This document shows positions 39,023-48,670 of a stretch of 64,000 nt of DNA, in pieces; position 1 is the stretch's first letter; the number at the start of each line of letters is the position of its first letter. The notes under the pieces are model-generated. The model ran no database searches. It was given only the letters and a program-made list of their open reading frames with translations, and was not told the origin of the DNA. Source of the DNA: Psychromonas sp. 14N.309.X.WAT.B.A12 (GTDB taxonomy: Bacteria; Pseudomonadota; Gammaproteobacteria; Enterobacterales; Psychromonadaceae); contig NZ_JAPNXS010000010.1 in NCBI RefSeq assembly GCF_030397575.1, forward strand, positions 35,501 to 99,500. The letters run 5' to 3'. Both the position numbers and the translations under genes were made by a program.

Positions 39023-39634
39023 ATGAAAAAACAAATTTTAGCCGCTGCGGTAGCAGCTACAATGAGCATGCCAGCAATGGCTGATTTCTTAGGTGTTTAT
39101 GCAGGTATTGATTACAATACTAACGAAACAACATACCAAGGCCAATCGGACCGTTCAAATAACATCTCTGGTTACATTGCATTTGAACATTTCATTCCAC
39201 TTATCCCAAACGGTAAAATTAAGTTTTCTGATTTACAAAACGATGACTTTACCACTGAAGATAGCCAAGCAAAAAATGCGATCTTATACTACGAAATTTT
39301 AGATAATGACCTAGTAGAAGTTGACTTAGGTGTCGCTTACACAGATGCAGATGGTTTTAATGAAAGCGCTTCAATTGCACAAGCTTACGGTGCTGCTAAA
39401 TTACACGTACCAGGTGTCAGCATGCATGCCTTTGCTGAAGTAATTGCAGGCTCAGTAACTAGCGATGATTACTTAGATACTGAAATTGGCTTGGCTTATA
39501 CATTTAACCCAAACTCACCATTTATTAATGTATCAGCACGTGCCGGTTACAAACTACAAGAGTTAGACCTTAACCACACTAACAGTACACAAGAGGTAAA
39601 AGGTTTATTTGCAGGTGTAGAAATACACTTCTAA
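39023..39634 (+). CDS. Outer-membrane protein, TIGR04219-like beta-barrel
   Basis: 203 residues with a signal peptide (AAAVAATMSMPAMA, cleavage near 20). The mature N terminus is DFLGVYAGIDYNTNETTYQG. Alternating strands (GYIAFEHFIPLIPNGKI, KNAILYYEILDNDLVEVDLG, FINVSARAGYKLQEL) lead to a C-terminal aromatic FAGVEIHF, as in outer-membrane barrels. This architecture fits a family of about 200-residue outer-membrane proteins (I believe TIGR04219) in Vibrio and Shewanella with unknown function. It is the last gene of a possible three-gene unit, with a terminator behind it. Confidence 0.78.
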   Translation: MKKQILAAAVAATMSMPAMADFLGVYAGIDYNTNETTYQGQSDRSNNISGYIAFEHFIPLIPNGKIKFSDLQNDDFTTEDSQAKNAILYYEILDNDLVEVDLGVAYTDADGFNESASIAQAYGAAKLHVPGVSMHAFAEVIAGSVTSDDYLDTEIGLAYTFNPNSPFINVSARAGYKLQELDLNHTNSTQEVKGLFAGVEIHF

Positions 39635-39668
39635 TGACTCGCTTACACTACTCTATTTAGGTTTTGTT

Positions 39669-39702
39669 AAAGCCACTAACTGTTTCTTTTAGTGGCTTTT
39701 TA
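39669..39702 (+). terminator. Terminator after the outer-membrane protein gene
   Basis: Stem AAAGCCACTAA / TTAGTGGCTTT with a 9-nt loop and a T run. Confidence 0.9.
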
Positions 39703-39785
39703 ATTATCTCTACAAAGCGAGACCTAAACTCTCCCCTTCTTAACTTACTCCCTTAATTATATTATTCCCGCTTAAAAAAGCCTTT

Positions 39786-39803
39786 AAATGATAATGATTA
39801 TTA
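39786..39803 (+). promoter_or_regulatory. Candidate Fur box upstream of cysJ
   Basis: AAATGATAATGATTATTA contains two perfect or near-perfect Fur hexamers (GATAAT GATTAT) preceded by a weaker third. It lies about 113 bp before cysJ. Control by iron is inferred. Confidence 0.45.
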
Positions 39804-39915
39804 ACCCTACACTTTAAATGCCATTTAGTTATAAAAGAGTAACTTTTATTCTTTTGTCCTCTCAATAACCTCGCGTAAACTCCGCTTATCTTAATGTAAT
39901 AGTGGAAATTACTTC

Positions 39916-41715
39916 ATGGCACTTAACAATTTATCGGCTTTAACATCGCCTTTATCTGAGTCACAATTGACTCAGTTGCAACAAGCAACAGCAGGCTTAG
40001 ATGCAGTACAAACTGCATGGGTTAGTGGTTACCTAGCAGGCGTAAGCCAAGGTCCAGTAACTGCTTCAGCTCCTACACAAAGTGCAGGTCAAACGCTAAC
40101 TATCCTTTACGCATCACAAACGGGTAATGCGAAAGGTGTAGCGAGTCAACTTGCTGAAAGCGCAAAAGCAGCGGGCCTTACTGTGGTCCTTAAAAACACT
40201 GCTGACTACAAAGCAAAAGCATTAAAAAATGAAACTCATTTATTAATTGTTGCTAGTACTAATGGTGAAGGTGAAGCGCCAGATGATGCGATTGAGTTCC
40301 ACGAATTCTTATTAGGTAAAAAAGCACCTAAATTACCTGAACTAAAATACAGCGTATTAGCATTGGGTGACAGCAGTTACGAATTTTTCTGTCAAACAGG
40401 TAAAGACTTTGATGAACGCTTAAAAGCGTTAGGCGCTAGTCAATTAGCACCTCGTGTTGACTGTGATGTCGATTATGAGAGCGAAAGTGAAGCTTGGATC
40501 TCAAATGTCGTGACAACCTTAAAAGGTGAAATGGCACAAGTAACAACAGCGGTACCAGTTACAGGTATTGCAACAGCAAGCACAGTGAGTCAGTACTCTA
40601 AACAGAACCCATATGCTGCGGAATTTGCGTTAAGCCAAAAAATTACCGGCCGCGATTCAGCAAAAGACGTTCGCCACATAGAGATTGATTTAGGTGAGTC
40701 TGGTTTAACTTATCAAACAGGTGATGCTTTAGGTGTCTGGTTTGAAAACGATGAAGCACTGGTTGACGAGCTAATTACTGAATTAGGTTACAGCGCTGAT
40801 GACAAAGTAAGTTTAACCATTTCTGGTGAGGATACAGAGTTTAGCGTAAAAGAAGCGCTATTAACGCAACTAGAAATCACCCAAACAGCACCTTCATTTA
40901 TTGAGTTTTGGGCCGAGAAGTCTGGTGACGACAAACTAAAAGCTATCGCAAATGATAAAAACGCTGCGCGTGAGTTTTCAGGTAACCATCAAATTATCGA
41001 TGTTGTGAATCAAGCTAAAGCAGATGTTGATGCACAAACTTTCGTTGACGCATTACGTAAAATCACACCTCGTCTATACTCTATCGCTTCTGCACAAGCT
41101 GAAGTAGAAGAAGAAGTTCACTTAACTGTAGGTGTGGTGAGCTATGATGCTAACGATAAAACACGTACAGGTGGCGCTTCTGGTTTCTTAGCGAATCGCT
41201 TAGAAGAAGGCCAAAAAGTACGCGTTTTTGTTGAGCATAACGATAACTTCCGCCTACCTGCATCAGATGATACTCCTGTTATTATGATCGGCCCAGGTAC
41301 AGGTGTTGCGCCATTTAGAGCGTTCATGCAAGAGCGTGAAGCACGTGATGCAACAGGTGATAACTGGATGTTCTTTGGTGATCAAACCTTCACACAAGAC
41401 TTCTTATATCAAGTTGAATGGCAGAATTACTTAAAATCGGGTTTGTTAACGAAAATGGACGTTGCTTTCTCTCGCGACCAAGCTGAAAAAATTTACGTAC
41501 AAGACCGTTTAAAAGAAAACGCTAGCGAAGTATTCGCATGGTTAGAACGCGGCGCACACTTATACATATGTGGCGATGCTAACCGCATGGCAAAAGATGT
41601 TCACCAAACCTTGTTAGACATCATTGCAGAGCACGGCCAATTAAGCATTGAACAAGCAGAAGATTACTTAAAATCACTTAGATCTAACAAGCGTTACCAG
41701 AAGGATGTTTACTAA
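39916..41715 (+). CDS. cysJ: Sulfite reductase flavoprotein (alpha) subunit
   Basis: Passes electrons from NADPH through FAD and FMN to CysI for six-electron sulfite reduction. It has 599 residues, as in E. coli. The N-terminal flavodoxin domain starts [20 protein letters not shown] near 60. The FAD-binding region has RLYSIASAQ near 385. NADPH-binding motifs are [16 protein letters not shown] and [13 protein letters not shown]. The C terminus [10 protein letters not shown] is canonical. The stop and cysI start overlap (TAATG), so translation is coupled. Confidence 0.97.
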   Translation: MALNNLSALTSPLSESQLTQLQQATAGLDAVQTAWVSGYLAGVSQGPVTASAPTQSAGQTLTILYASQTGNAKGVASQLAESAKAAGLTVVLKNTADYKAKALKNETHLLIVASTNGEGEAPDDAIEFHEFLLGKKAPKLPELKYSVLALGDSSYEFFCQTGKDFDERLKALGASQLAPRVDCDVDYESESEAWISNVVTTLKGEMAQVTTAVPVTGIATASTVSQYSKQNPYAAEFALSQKITGRDSAKDVRHIEIDLGESGLTYQTGDALGVWFENDEALVDELITELGYSADDKVSLTISGEDTEFSVKEALLTQLEITQTAPSFIEFWAEKSGDDKLKAIANDKNAAREFSGNHQIIDVVNQAKADVDAQTFVDALRKITPRLYSIASAQAEVEEEVHLTVGVVSYDANDKTRTGGASGFLANRLEEGQKVRVFVEHNDNFRLPASDDTPVIMIGPGTGVAPFRAFMQEREARDATGDNWMFFGDQTFTQDFLYQVEWQNYLKSGLLTKMDVAFSRDQAEKIYVQDRLKENASEVFAWLERGAHLYICGDANRMAKDVHQTLLDIIAEHGQLSIEQAEDYLKSLRSNKRYQKDVY

Positions 41716-43466
41716 TGAGCAACGATTTACCAAAAGTTGAAAACCCTGTACTGATTGTTGAAGGTAAACACGCCGACAATGAACGTTTAAAAGCTGAGAG
41801 TGATTTTCTTCGCGGTACTATCTTAGAAGATCTTCAAGATCGCATGACCGGTGGTTTTACTCCAGATAATTTCCAATTGATACGTACCCACGGTATGTAT
41901 CAACAAGATGATCGCGATATTCGTGCTGAGCGTCAAAAGCAAAAACTTGAGCCATTACACAACGTAATGCTTAGAGCACGTTTACCTGGCGGTATTATTA
42001 ATACTGAGCAATGGTTAGCCATTGATAAATTTGCTGATGATTATACATCTTACGGCAGCATTCGTTTAACGACGCGTCAAACGTTTCAATTTCACGGCGT
42101 ACTAAAGCCAAACATTAAATTAATGCACCAAACACTTAATAGTGTAGGTCTTGATTCAATTGCAACGGCTGGCGATGTTAACCGTAACGTACTTTGTACC
42201 TCTAACCCAGTTGAGTCTGAGCTACATCAAGAAGCTTACGAGTGGGCGACTAAACTGAGTGAACATTTGCTACCAAAGACTCGTGCTTACGCTGAAATTT
42301 GGTTAGATGAAGAACGCGTTGAAACAACAGAAGATGACGTTATTGAGCCAATTTTAGGTAGTAATTACTTACCACGTAAATTTAAAACAACGGTTGTTAT
42401 TCCACCTAATAACGACATCGATGTTCATGCAAATGACTTAAACTTTGTTGCAATTAGTGAAGACGGTAAATTAATTGGCTTTAACGTGCTTGTGGGTGGT
42501 GGCTTAGCCATGACACATGGCGACAACTCAACATACCCTCGTTGTGCTGATGATTTTGGATTTATTCCAAAAGAAAAAGCATTAGATATTGCTGCCGCTG
42601 TTGTAACCACACAACGTGACTGGGGTAACCGTGTTAACCGTAAAAATGCTAAAACTAAATACACATTAGACCGTGTAGGAGCGCATGCATTCCGAGAAGA
42701 AGTTGAAGCGCGTGCAGGTATTAAATTTGAAGATTCTCGTCCGTATAAATTTACACACCGTGGTGATAGCTTTGGTTGGGTAAAAGGGATTGATGGTAAA
42801 GAACACTTAACTTTATTTATCGAAAACGGCCGTATTCTTGACTTCCCAGCAGATCAATTTGAAGGTAAGCAGTTAAAAACAGGTATGCGAGAAATCGCTA
42901 AAATTCACGAAGGTGATTTCCGTTTAACAGCAAACCAAAACTTAATTATTGCTGGCGTTGATCCTAAGAACAAAGCGAAGATAGAAAAAATCGCACGTGA
43001 ACATGGTTTAATCAGCGATAAAGTATCAAACCAACGTATGAGCTCAATGGCTTGTGTTGCTTTTCCTACTTGCCCATTAGCAATGGCTGAAGCAGAGCGT
43101 TACTTACCTGGTCTTGTTGATGATGTTGAAGCGATTCTAGAAAAGAACAACTTAGCAGGCGAAAGCATCATCCTACGTGTTACTGGTTGTCCAAACGGTT
43201 GTGGTCGTGCAATGCTTGCTGAAATCGGTTTAGTCGGTAAAGGTCCGGGTAAATACAACATGTACCTAGGTGCAGATTTAGCAGGTACTCGAGTGCCTAA
43301 AATCTATAAAGAAAATGTTGATGAAGCAACAATATTAGCTGAAATAGATGCATTAAGTGCTCGTTGGTCTGCAGAGCGCAACGAAGGTGAAGCTTTCGGT
43401 GATTTTGTTATCCGCGCAGGTATTGTCGCTGAAGTCGTCATTTCAGCTAGGGATTTCCATGCCTAA
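41715..43466 (+). CDS. cysI: Sulfite reductase hemoprotein (beta) subunit
   Basis: Siroheme and 4Fe-4S enzyme reducing sulfite to sulfide. It has 583 residues (E. coli 570). Siroheme-region motifs are [19 protein letters not shown] near 113 and [20 protein letters not shown] split near 155. The cluster cysteines are in [17 protein letters not shown] near 450 and [11 protein letters not shown] near 492. The gene overlaps cysJ by one base and cysH by eight, forming a cysJIH operon. Confidence 0.97.
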   Translation: MSNDLPKVENPVLIVEGKHADNERLKAESDFLRGTILEDLQDRMTGGFTPDNFQLIRTHGMYQQDDRDIRAERQKQKLEPLHNVMLRARLPGGIINTEQWLAIDKFADDYTSYGSIRLTTRQTFQFHGVLKPNIKLMHQTLNSVGLDSIATAGDVNRNVLCTSNPVESELHQEAYEWATKLSEHLLPKTRAYAEIWLDEERVETTEDDVIEPILGSNYLPRKFKTTVVIPPNNDIDVHANDLNFVAISEDGKLIGFNVLVGGGLAMTHGDNSTYPRCADDFGFIPKEKALDIAAAVVTTQRDWGNRVNRKNAKTKYTLDRVGAHAFREEVEARAGIKFEDSRPYKFTHRGDSFGWVKGIDGKEHLTLFIENGRILDFPADQFEGKQLKTGMREIAKIHEGDFRLTANQNLIIAGVDPKNKAKIEKIAREHGLISDKVSNQRMSSMACVAFPTCPLAMAEAERYLPGLVDDVEAILEKNNLAGESIILRVTGCPNGCGRAMLAEIGLVGKGPGKYNMYLGADLAGTRVPKIYKENVDEATILAEIDALSARWSAERNEGEAFGDFVIRAGIVAEVVISARDFHA

Positions 43467-44223
43467 TACGTTAGATCTTGCCCATCTACTAACATTATCT
43501 AAAGCCGAGCAGACCACTGCTCTGGCTGAAGTTAATCAGTTATTAGAAAAACAGACCGCTCAACAGCGCGTTCAATGGGCGATCGACAATTTAGAAAGTG
43601 AATTTGTTTTATCATCAAGCTTTGGTATACAAGCAGCCGTCTGTTTACACATGGTAACCAGCGTAAAAGCCGACACACCAATTATATTGACTGATACAGG
43701 CTACTTATTTCCTGAAACTTATCGATTTATTGATGATTTAACAGAAAAGCTAAACTTAAATTTAAAGATATATAAAGCTGAGCATGGTCCAGCGTGGCAA
43801 GAAGCACGTTATGGAAAACTTTGGGATCAAGGTATTGATGGGTTAACCAAATACAACCAGATCAACAAAGTAGAACCAATGAAGCGGGCCTTGAAAGAGC
43901 TCAACGCTAAAACTTGGTTCTCAGGCTTACGTCGCTCACAATCTTCAAGCCGCGAAGATTTAGCAGTACTAAGCATTCAGAATAATTGCTTTAAGTTTTT
44001 ACCGATTATCGATTGGACAAATAAAGAGGTTCATTATTATCTACAAGAGAATAACCTAAGCTACCACCCGTTATGGGAACAAGGTTATGTATCAGTAGGT
44101 GACGTACAAACATCTCGTCCACTAGAACTAGGCATGACAGAAGAAGAAACACGCTTCTTTGGCCTAAAACGAGAATGTGGATTACACGAAGATCCTATCG
44201 AAGAACAAGGCAGTGGGATTTAA
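43459..44223 (+). CDS. cysH: Phosphoadenylyl-sulfate (PAPS) reductase
   Basis: Reduces PAPS to sulfite with thioredoxin. The open frame begins at 43357 inside cysI, but AGGGA sits five bases before the ATG at 43459 and the sequence [18 protein letters not shown] starts there, so 254 residues are chosen (E. coli 244). Signature motifs are [15 protein letters not shown] near 55, [27 protein letters not shown], and the catalytic cysteine in [10 protein letters not shown] near the C terminus. Lack of the extra iron-sulfur cysteine pairs indicates the PAPS-type rather than APS-type enzyme. Confidence 0.96.
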   Translation: MPNTLDLAHLLTLSKAEQTTALAEVNQLLEKQTAQQRVQWAIDNLESEFVLSSSFGIQAAVCLHMVTSVKADTPIILTDTGYLFPETYRFIDDLTEKLNLNLKIYKAEHGPAWQEARYGKLWDQGIDGLTKYNQINKVEPMKRALKELNAKTWFSGLRRSQSSSREDLAVLSIQNNCFKFLPIIDWTNKEVHYYLQENNLSYHPLWEQGYVSVGDVQTSRPLELGMTEEETRFFGLKRECGLHEDPIEEQGSGI

Positions 44224-44247
44224 CTCCCCTCTTTCTATCTTTACTCT

Positions 44248-44278
44248 AAAAAACCTCTACTTAGCTTAGAGGTTTTTT
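44248..44278 (+). terminator. Terminator of cysJIH
   Basis: Stem AAAAAACCTCTA / TAGAGGTTTTTT with a short loop, 25 bp past cysH. Confidence 0.93.
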
Positions 44279-44351
44279 TATGCTACAGAAAAAATAAAAC
44301 CTGCCGATAAGTTAATATTCACGTTGATAATTTACTTGGTATAAATATTTT

Positions 44352-44978
44352 ATGATAAAAACAGTCGCAAGGTCGTTACTCATATTCAGCTTATTTTCTA
44401 GCCACCTTTCCAGTGCGCAAGACTATGAGGTGATTCAAGTTTATACACAAGATGAATTAAATGCCTTAGTCAGAGAAAATAAACACCTGCAACGGGTCAA
44501 AGCTGACGATTGCCAATTAGTGCAGGATATTGAAGCTCACGCCTTAAAAATACAAGAACCATCATACGTATACCTATGGGGCGATATGCTCGCCTGGGGC
44601 GTCTGTGTTGACCGTGATGCCATATTAGGCATGTACTATATACATGAAGCAGCCAATAAAGGCTTACTAGCCGCGATTGAACAATTAGGCCGTTACTACA
44701 ACAATGGTACCTTAGTTATCCAAGACAAAGAGAAAGCTATCCGTTACTTCAGAGAGGCAGCCTTACTGGGCCACCTAAACGCAAAAATAAACTACATCAA
44801 ATTACTCAACCAAGGTTACGGCAGCCCATACGATTACGAAGAAGCCTACCATGCGCTATATAACACAGTATTCGAAAACAAAAAGGTCAAAGCAGATGCC
44901 AAGCAACAACTGGCAAAACTAGCCACAAAAATGCCAGAATATGCCATCAAAAGCGCCCAACGCAGTGAACAGTTTTAA
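44352..44978 (+). CDS. motX: MotX, sodium-driven flagellar motor T-ring protein
   Basis: Periplasmic protein that with MotY forms the T ring and recruits PomAB stators to the polar flagellar motor in vibrios and relatives. It has 208 residues with a signal peptide (LLIFSLFSSHLSSA, cleavage near 22). The family hallmark VKADDCQLVQDIEAHALK lies near 48-65, followed by Sel1-like repeats (about 70-165) such as GDMLAWGVCVDRDAILGMYY and GSPYDYEEAYHALY. The conserved cysteine pair is C53 and C84. It stands alone, away from flagellar genes, which is usual for motX. A large repeat field starts directly behind it. Confidence 0.92.
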   Translation: MIKTVARSLLIFSLFSSHLSSAQDYEVIQVYTQDELNALVRENKHLQRVKADDCQLVQDIEAHALKIQEPSYVYLWGDMLAWGVCVDRDAILGMYYIHEAANKGLLAAIEQLGRYYNNGTLVIQDKEKAIRYFREAALLGHLNAKINYIKLLNQGYGSPYDYEEAYHALYNTVFENKKVKADAKQQLAKLATKMPEYAIKSAQRSEQF

Positions 44979-45149
44979 CCGGCTATTCGCTAAAATAAAA
45001 CAAATAAAAGATACAGGTTAATATTCAAAAAATACTAGTCAATGGCAACAGCCATTAGACGAATCTTGGTATCAGGGAGCGCTGAGCGAAGCGAACTAAT
45101 ACGCCATTCACATAAAACCCAAATATGCTCATACTATTCATAAATAAAA

Positions 45150-46900
45150 CCTAATTAGTAGCGACAGCTATCAAGCAAAGCTTGATATTCGGGGCGCAGG
45201 CTTCAGCTTGCAGATATTTGTGTTTGGATAAACGAATGCTATCAAGCGAAGTCTAATATTCGGGGTGCATGCATCAGCCTGCAGATATTTTTATCTCAAT
45301 TTTAAAGTTTTTTGTATCGTTTTTCTTACAAAATAGTAAATCAAAGCATAACCCGAGAACACCTTAACTCTTATCCTTAGGTGTCTAATTCTCATATCTA
45401 TCAAAGACCAAAGTCAACACACAAAACACTGCAGGCTAAAGCCAGCGCCCCGTACAAGATGTGCCGTAACTTGCATTGATAACCGTAAAGCATCAAAAGA
45501 TGTACCGTAATATTCATTGATAACATAAATCACAAAGCCAAGAATGCTTCGTTATATCCACAAAAAAAACCAAGCGACTAGCAGCAGCTATCAAGCGAAG
45601 CTTGATATTCGCGGCGCAGGCATCAGCTTGCAGATATTTGTGTGTTGGATAAACGAATGCTATCAAGCGAAGTCTAATATTAGGGGCGCTGGCTTTAGCT
45701 TGCAGATCTTTGTGTGTTGGATAAACGAAAGCTTATCAAGCGAAGCTTGATATTCGGGGCGCAGGCTTTCGCTTGCAGATATTTTTATCTCAATTTTAAA
45801 GTTTTTTGTATCGTTTTTCTTACAAAATAGTAAATCAAAGCATAACCCGAGAACACCTTAACTCTTATCCTTAGGTGTCTAATTCTCATATCTATCAAAG
45901 ACCAAAGTCAACACACAAAACACTGCAGGCTAAAGCCAGCGCCCCGTACAAGATGTGCCGTAACTTGCATTGATAACCGTAAAACATCAAAAGATGTATC
46001 GTAATATTCATTGATAACATAAATCACAAAGCCAAGAATGCTTCGTTATATCCACAAAAAAAACCAAGCGACTAGCAGCAGCTATCAAGCAAAGCTTGAT
46101 ATTCGGGGCGCAGGCTTCAGCCTGCAGATCTTTGTGTGTTGGATAAACGAAAGCTTATCAAGCGAAGTCTAATATTAGGTGCGCAGGCTTCTGCCTGCAG
46201 ATCTTTGTGTGTTGGATAAACGAATTCTATCAAGCGAAGTCTAATATTAGGGGCGCATGCTTTAGCCTGCAGATCTTTGTATCTCAATTTTAAAGTTTTT
46301 ATATCGCTTTTCTTACAAAATAGTAAATCAAAGCATAATCCGAGAACACCTTAACTCTTATCCTTAGGTGTCTAATTCGCATATCTATCAAAGACCAAAG
46401 TCAACACACAAAACACTGCAGGCTAAAGCCAGCGCCCCGTACAAGATGTGCCGTAACTTGCATTGATAACCGTAAAACATCAAAAGATGTATCGTAATAT
46501 TCATTGATAACATAAATCACAAAGCCAAGAATGCTTCGTTATATCCACAAACAAAACCAAGCGACTAGCAGCAGCTATCAAGCAAAGCTTGATATTCGGG
46601 GCGCAGGCTTCAGCCTGCAGATCTTTGTGTGTTGGATAAACGAATGCTATCAAGCGATAGTCTAATATTAGGGGCGCTGGCTTTAGCCTGCAGATCTTTT
46701 TGTGTCGATTTTAAAGTTTCTATATCGCTTTTTTTACAAAGCAGTAAATAAAAACATACCGCAGAACGCCTTAACACTGCCACTTAGAAACCTAATTCAC
46801 CTATCTATCAAAGACCAAACTCAACACACAAACCCCTGCAGGCTAAAGCCAGCGCCCCTTAAAAGATGTATCACAACTTTGGTAGAGCTTCGATAATTAT
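45150..46900. repeat. Composite tandem repeat field, 494-bp unit with ~72-bp subunits
   Basis: A higher-order unit repeats with exactly 494-bp spacing (anchor TTTAAAGTTT at 45301, 45795 and 46289) and once more shortened to about 421 bp (46710). Each unit has several inner copies of about 72 bp (GGATAAACGAA, CTATCAAGCGAAG, GGGGCGCAGGCTT, CAGCCTGCAGATC). It ends with the opposite-facing core CTGCAGGCTAAAGCC (45430, 45924, 46416, 46837). Short frames at 45544 and 46702 are chance products of the repeat. The 170 bp after motX hold only decayed repeat pieces. Confidence 0.92.
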
Positions 46901-47062
46901 AAAATGAAAAAATGTGTCGTTATTAACGATAAAGTACGGAACATTCTGTAGTTTTCTCTATCTTTTAGCATCGTACAAATATTTTCTTTCGCGTATAAAA
47001 AAAGAGAGCCTAAGCTCTCTTTTTTAAATGTAGTTTAAAAACTATAAAGAGTAATTATTACT

Positions 47063-47139
47063 CGATGATTATAGAAACAAGCACCTACGTCTTTACAGGT
47101 ATAGCGCCACTTTCACGTATAGCGAAACATGATACGTAA
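47063..47139 (-). pseudogene. tuf 3'-end fragment, copy 2
   Basis: Aligns to the last ~25 codons of tuf with substitutions and indels that break the frame. No start or ribosome site exists, so no protein is expected. Confidence 0.75.
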
Positions 47140-47233
47140 AAGATTTTAATAAATAACACTTTATTTAACCCATAAAAAAAGAGAGCCTAAGCTCTCTTTT
47201 TTAAATGTAGTTTAAAAACTATAAAGAGTAATT

Positions 47234-47316
47234 ATTACTCGATGATTATAGAAACAAGCACCTACGTCTTTACAGGTATAGCGCCACTTTCACGTATAGC
47301 GAAACATGATACCTAA
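47234..47316 (-). pseudogene. tuf 3'-end fragment, copy 1
   Basis: Nearly identical to the more distal fragment 177 bp away and more similar to it than to intact tuf, so the fragment decayed before, or was homogenised after, its own duplication. Confidence 0.75.
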
Positions 47317-47351
47317 AAGATTTTAATAAATAACACTTTCTTTAACCCATA

Positions 47352-47379
47352 AAAAAAGAGAGCCTAAGCTCTCTTTTTT
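47352..47379 (-). terminator. Terminator of tuf (proximal of three)
   Basis: GAGAGC / GCTCTC stem with CTAA loop, flanked by A and T runs, 33 bp past the tuf stop. Two copies follow at 177-bp steps. Confidence 0.95.
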
Positions 47380-47411
47380 AAATGTAGTTTAAAAACTATA
47401 AAGAGTAATTA

Positions 47412-48596
47412 TTACTCGATGATAGTAGAAACAACACCAGCACCTACAGTACGGCCACCTTCACGGATAGCGAAACGTAGACCTTCATCCATAGCGATTG
47501 GACCAATTAGTTCAACAACGAACTTAAGGTTATCACCAGGCATTACCATTTCTACACCTTCTGGAAGCTCAACAGCACCAGTGATGTCAGTTGTACGGAA
47601 GTAGAACTGTGGACGGTAACCTTTGAAGAATGGAGTGTGACGACCACCTTCATCTTTACTTAGTACGTATACTTCAGATTCGAACTTAGTGTGTGGCTTG
47701 ATAGAACCAGGCTTAGCTAGTACTTGACCACGTTCAACGTCTTCACGCTTAGTACCACGTAGAAGAACACCAACGTTCTCACCAGCACGACCTTCGTCAA
47801 GAAGTTTACGGAACATCTCAACACCAGTACATGTAGTAGTAACAGTATCTTTAAGACCAACGATTTCTACAGACTCACCAACTTTGATGATACCGCGCTC
47901 AACACGACCAGTAACAACAGTACCACGACCAGCGATTGAGAATACATCTTCAATAGGAAGGATGAATGGCTTATCGATGTCACGCTCTGGCTCAGGGATG
48001 TAAGAATCTAGTGCGTCAGCAAGTTCAACGATCTTGTCTTCCCACTCAGCTTCACCTTCAAGAGCTTTAAGAGCAGAACCAAGGATAACTGGTAGGTCAT
48101 CACCTGGGAAGTCGTATTCAGAAAGAAGTTCACGAACTTCCATTTCTACTAATTCTAGTAGCTCTTCATCATCAACCATGTCACATTTGTTTAAGAAAAC
48201 AACTAAGTGTGGAACACCAACTTGACGAGAAAGTAGGATGTGCTCACGAGTTTGTGGCATAGGACCATCTGTAGCAGCAACAACTAAGATACCACCATCC
48301 ATTTGAGCAGCACCAGTGATCATGTTTTTAACGTAATCGGCGTGTCCAGGACAGTCTACGTGTGCGTAGTGACGAGTTTCTGTATCGTATTCGATGTGAG
48401 AAGTATTGATTGTAATACCACGTTCACGCTCTTCTGGAGCATTATCGATAGAAGAGAAATCTTTAGTGTCGCCACCAAATTTCTTAGTTAATACAGCAGA
48501 GATTGCAGCTGTTAAAGTAGTTTTACCATGGTCAACGTGGCCGATTGTACCTACGTTTACATGTGGTTTATTACGTTCAAATTTTTCTTTAGACAC
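47412..48596 (-). CDS. tuf: Elongation factor Tu
   Basis: GTPase that delivers aminoacyl-tRNA to the ribosome. The open frame extends to 48632, but the protein starts (M)[19 protein letters not shown], so the GTG at 48594-48596, with GAAGG upstream, is chosen. This gives 394 residues, as in E. coli. GTPase motifs are [10 protein letters not shown] (G1), DCPGHADYV (G3) and NKCDMVDD (G4); domains 2 and 3 follow to [10 protein letters not shown]. It is last in the rpsL-rpsG-fusA-tuf operon. Its 3' end has been copied twice downstream. Confidence 0.98.
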   Translation of the reverse strand: MSKEKFERNKPHVNVGTIGHVDHGKTTLTAAISAVLTKKFGGDTKDFSSIDNAPEERERGITINTSHIEYDTETRHYAHVDCPGHADYVKNMITGAAQMDGGILVVAATDGPMPQTREHILLSRQVGVPHLVVFLNKCDMVDDEELLELVEMEVRELLSEYDFPGDDLPVILGSALKALEGEAEWEDKIVELADALDSYIPEPERDIDKPFILPIEDVFSIAGRGTVVTGRVERGIIKVGESVEIVGLKDTVTTTCTGVEMFRKLLDEGRAGENVGVLLRGTKREDVERGQVLAKPGSIKPHTKFESEVYVLSKDEGGRHTPFFKGYRPQFYFRTTDITGAVELPEGVEMVMPGDNLKFVVELIGPIAMDEGLRFAIREGGRTVGAGVVSTIIE

Positions 48597-48670
48597 AGTG
48601 TGTACCTTCTTTATCAGTAAATACCTCTCCACATGCCATCACATGGAAAGGCGTTAGTTTAATTTATTTT

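Larger units (their letters stand above)
46998..47411 (-). repeat. 177-bp tandem array of decayed tuf 3' ends with terminators
   Basis: Two degenerate copies of the last ~80 bp of tuf plus its 3' UTR and terminator lie downstream of the intact gene. The terminators (GAGAGC CTAA GCTCTC with A and T runs) begin near 46998, 47175 and 47352, exactly 177 bp apart. In the copies the reading frame is broken, but segments such as ATTATTACTCGATGAT and TTCACGTATAGCGAAAC still match tuf. Confidence 0.9.

Noticed and set aside
46702-46896. Short open frames inside the repeat fields (also 45544-45750, 54167-54382, 54294-54533)
   Set aside because: They are read-through of the repeat sequence, have no ribosome sites, and differ between copies.
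45150-46900. Possible CRISPR array
   Set aside because: Repeats are long, imperfect and in both orientations, spacers are themselves repeated, and no cas gene is near.
47063-47316. A second functional tuf gene
   Set aside because: Only the last ~80 bp are present, with frame-breaking changes and no start.
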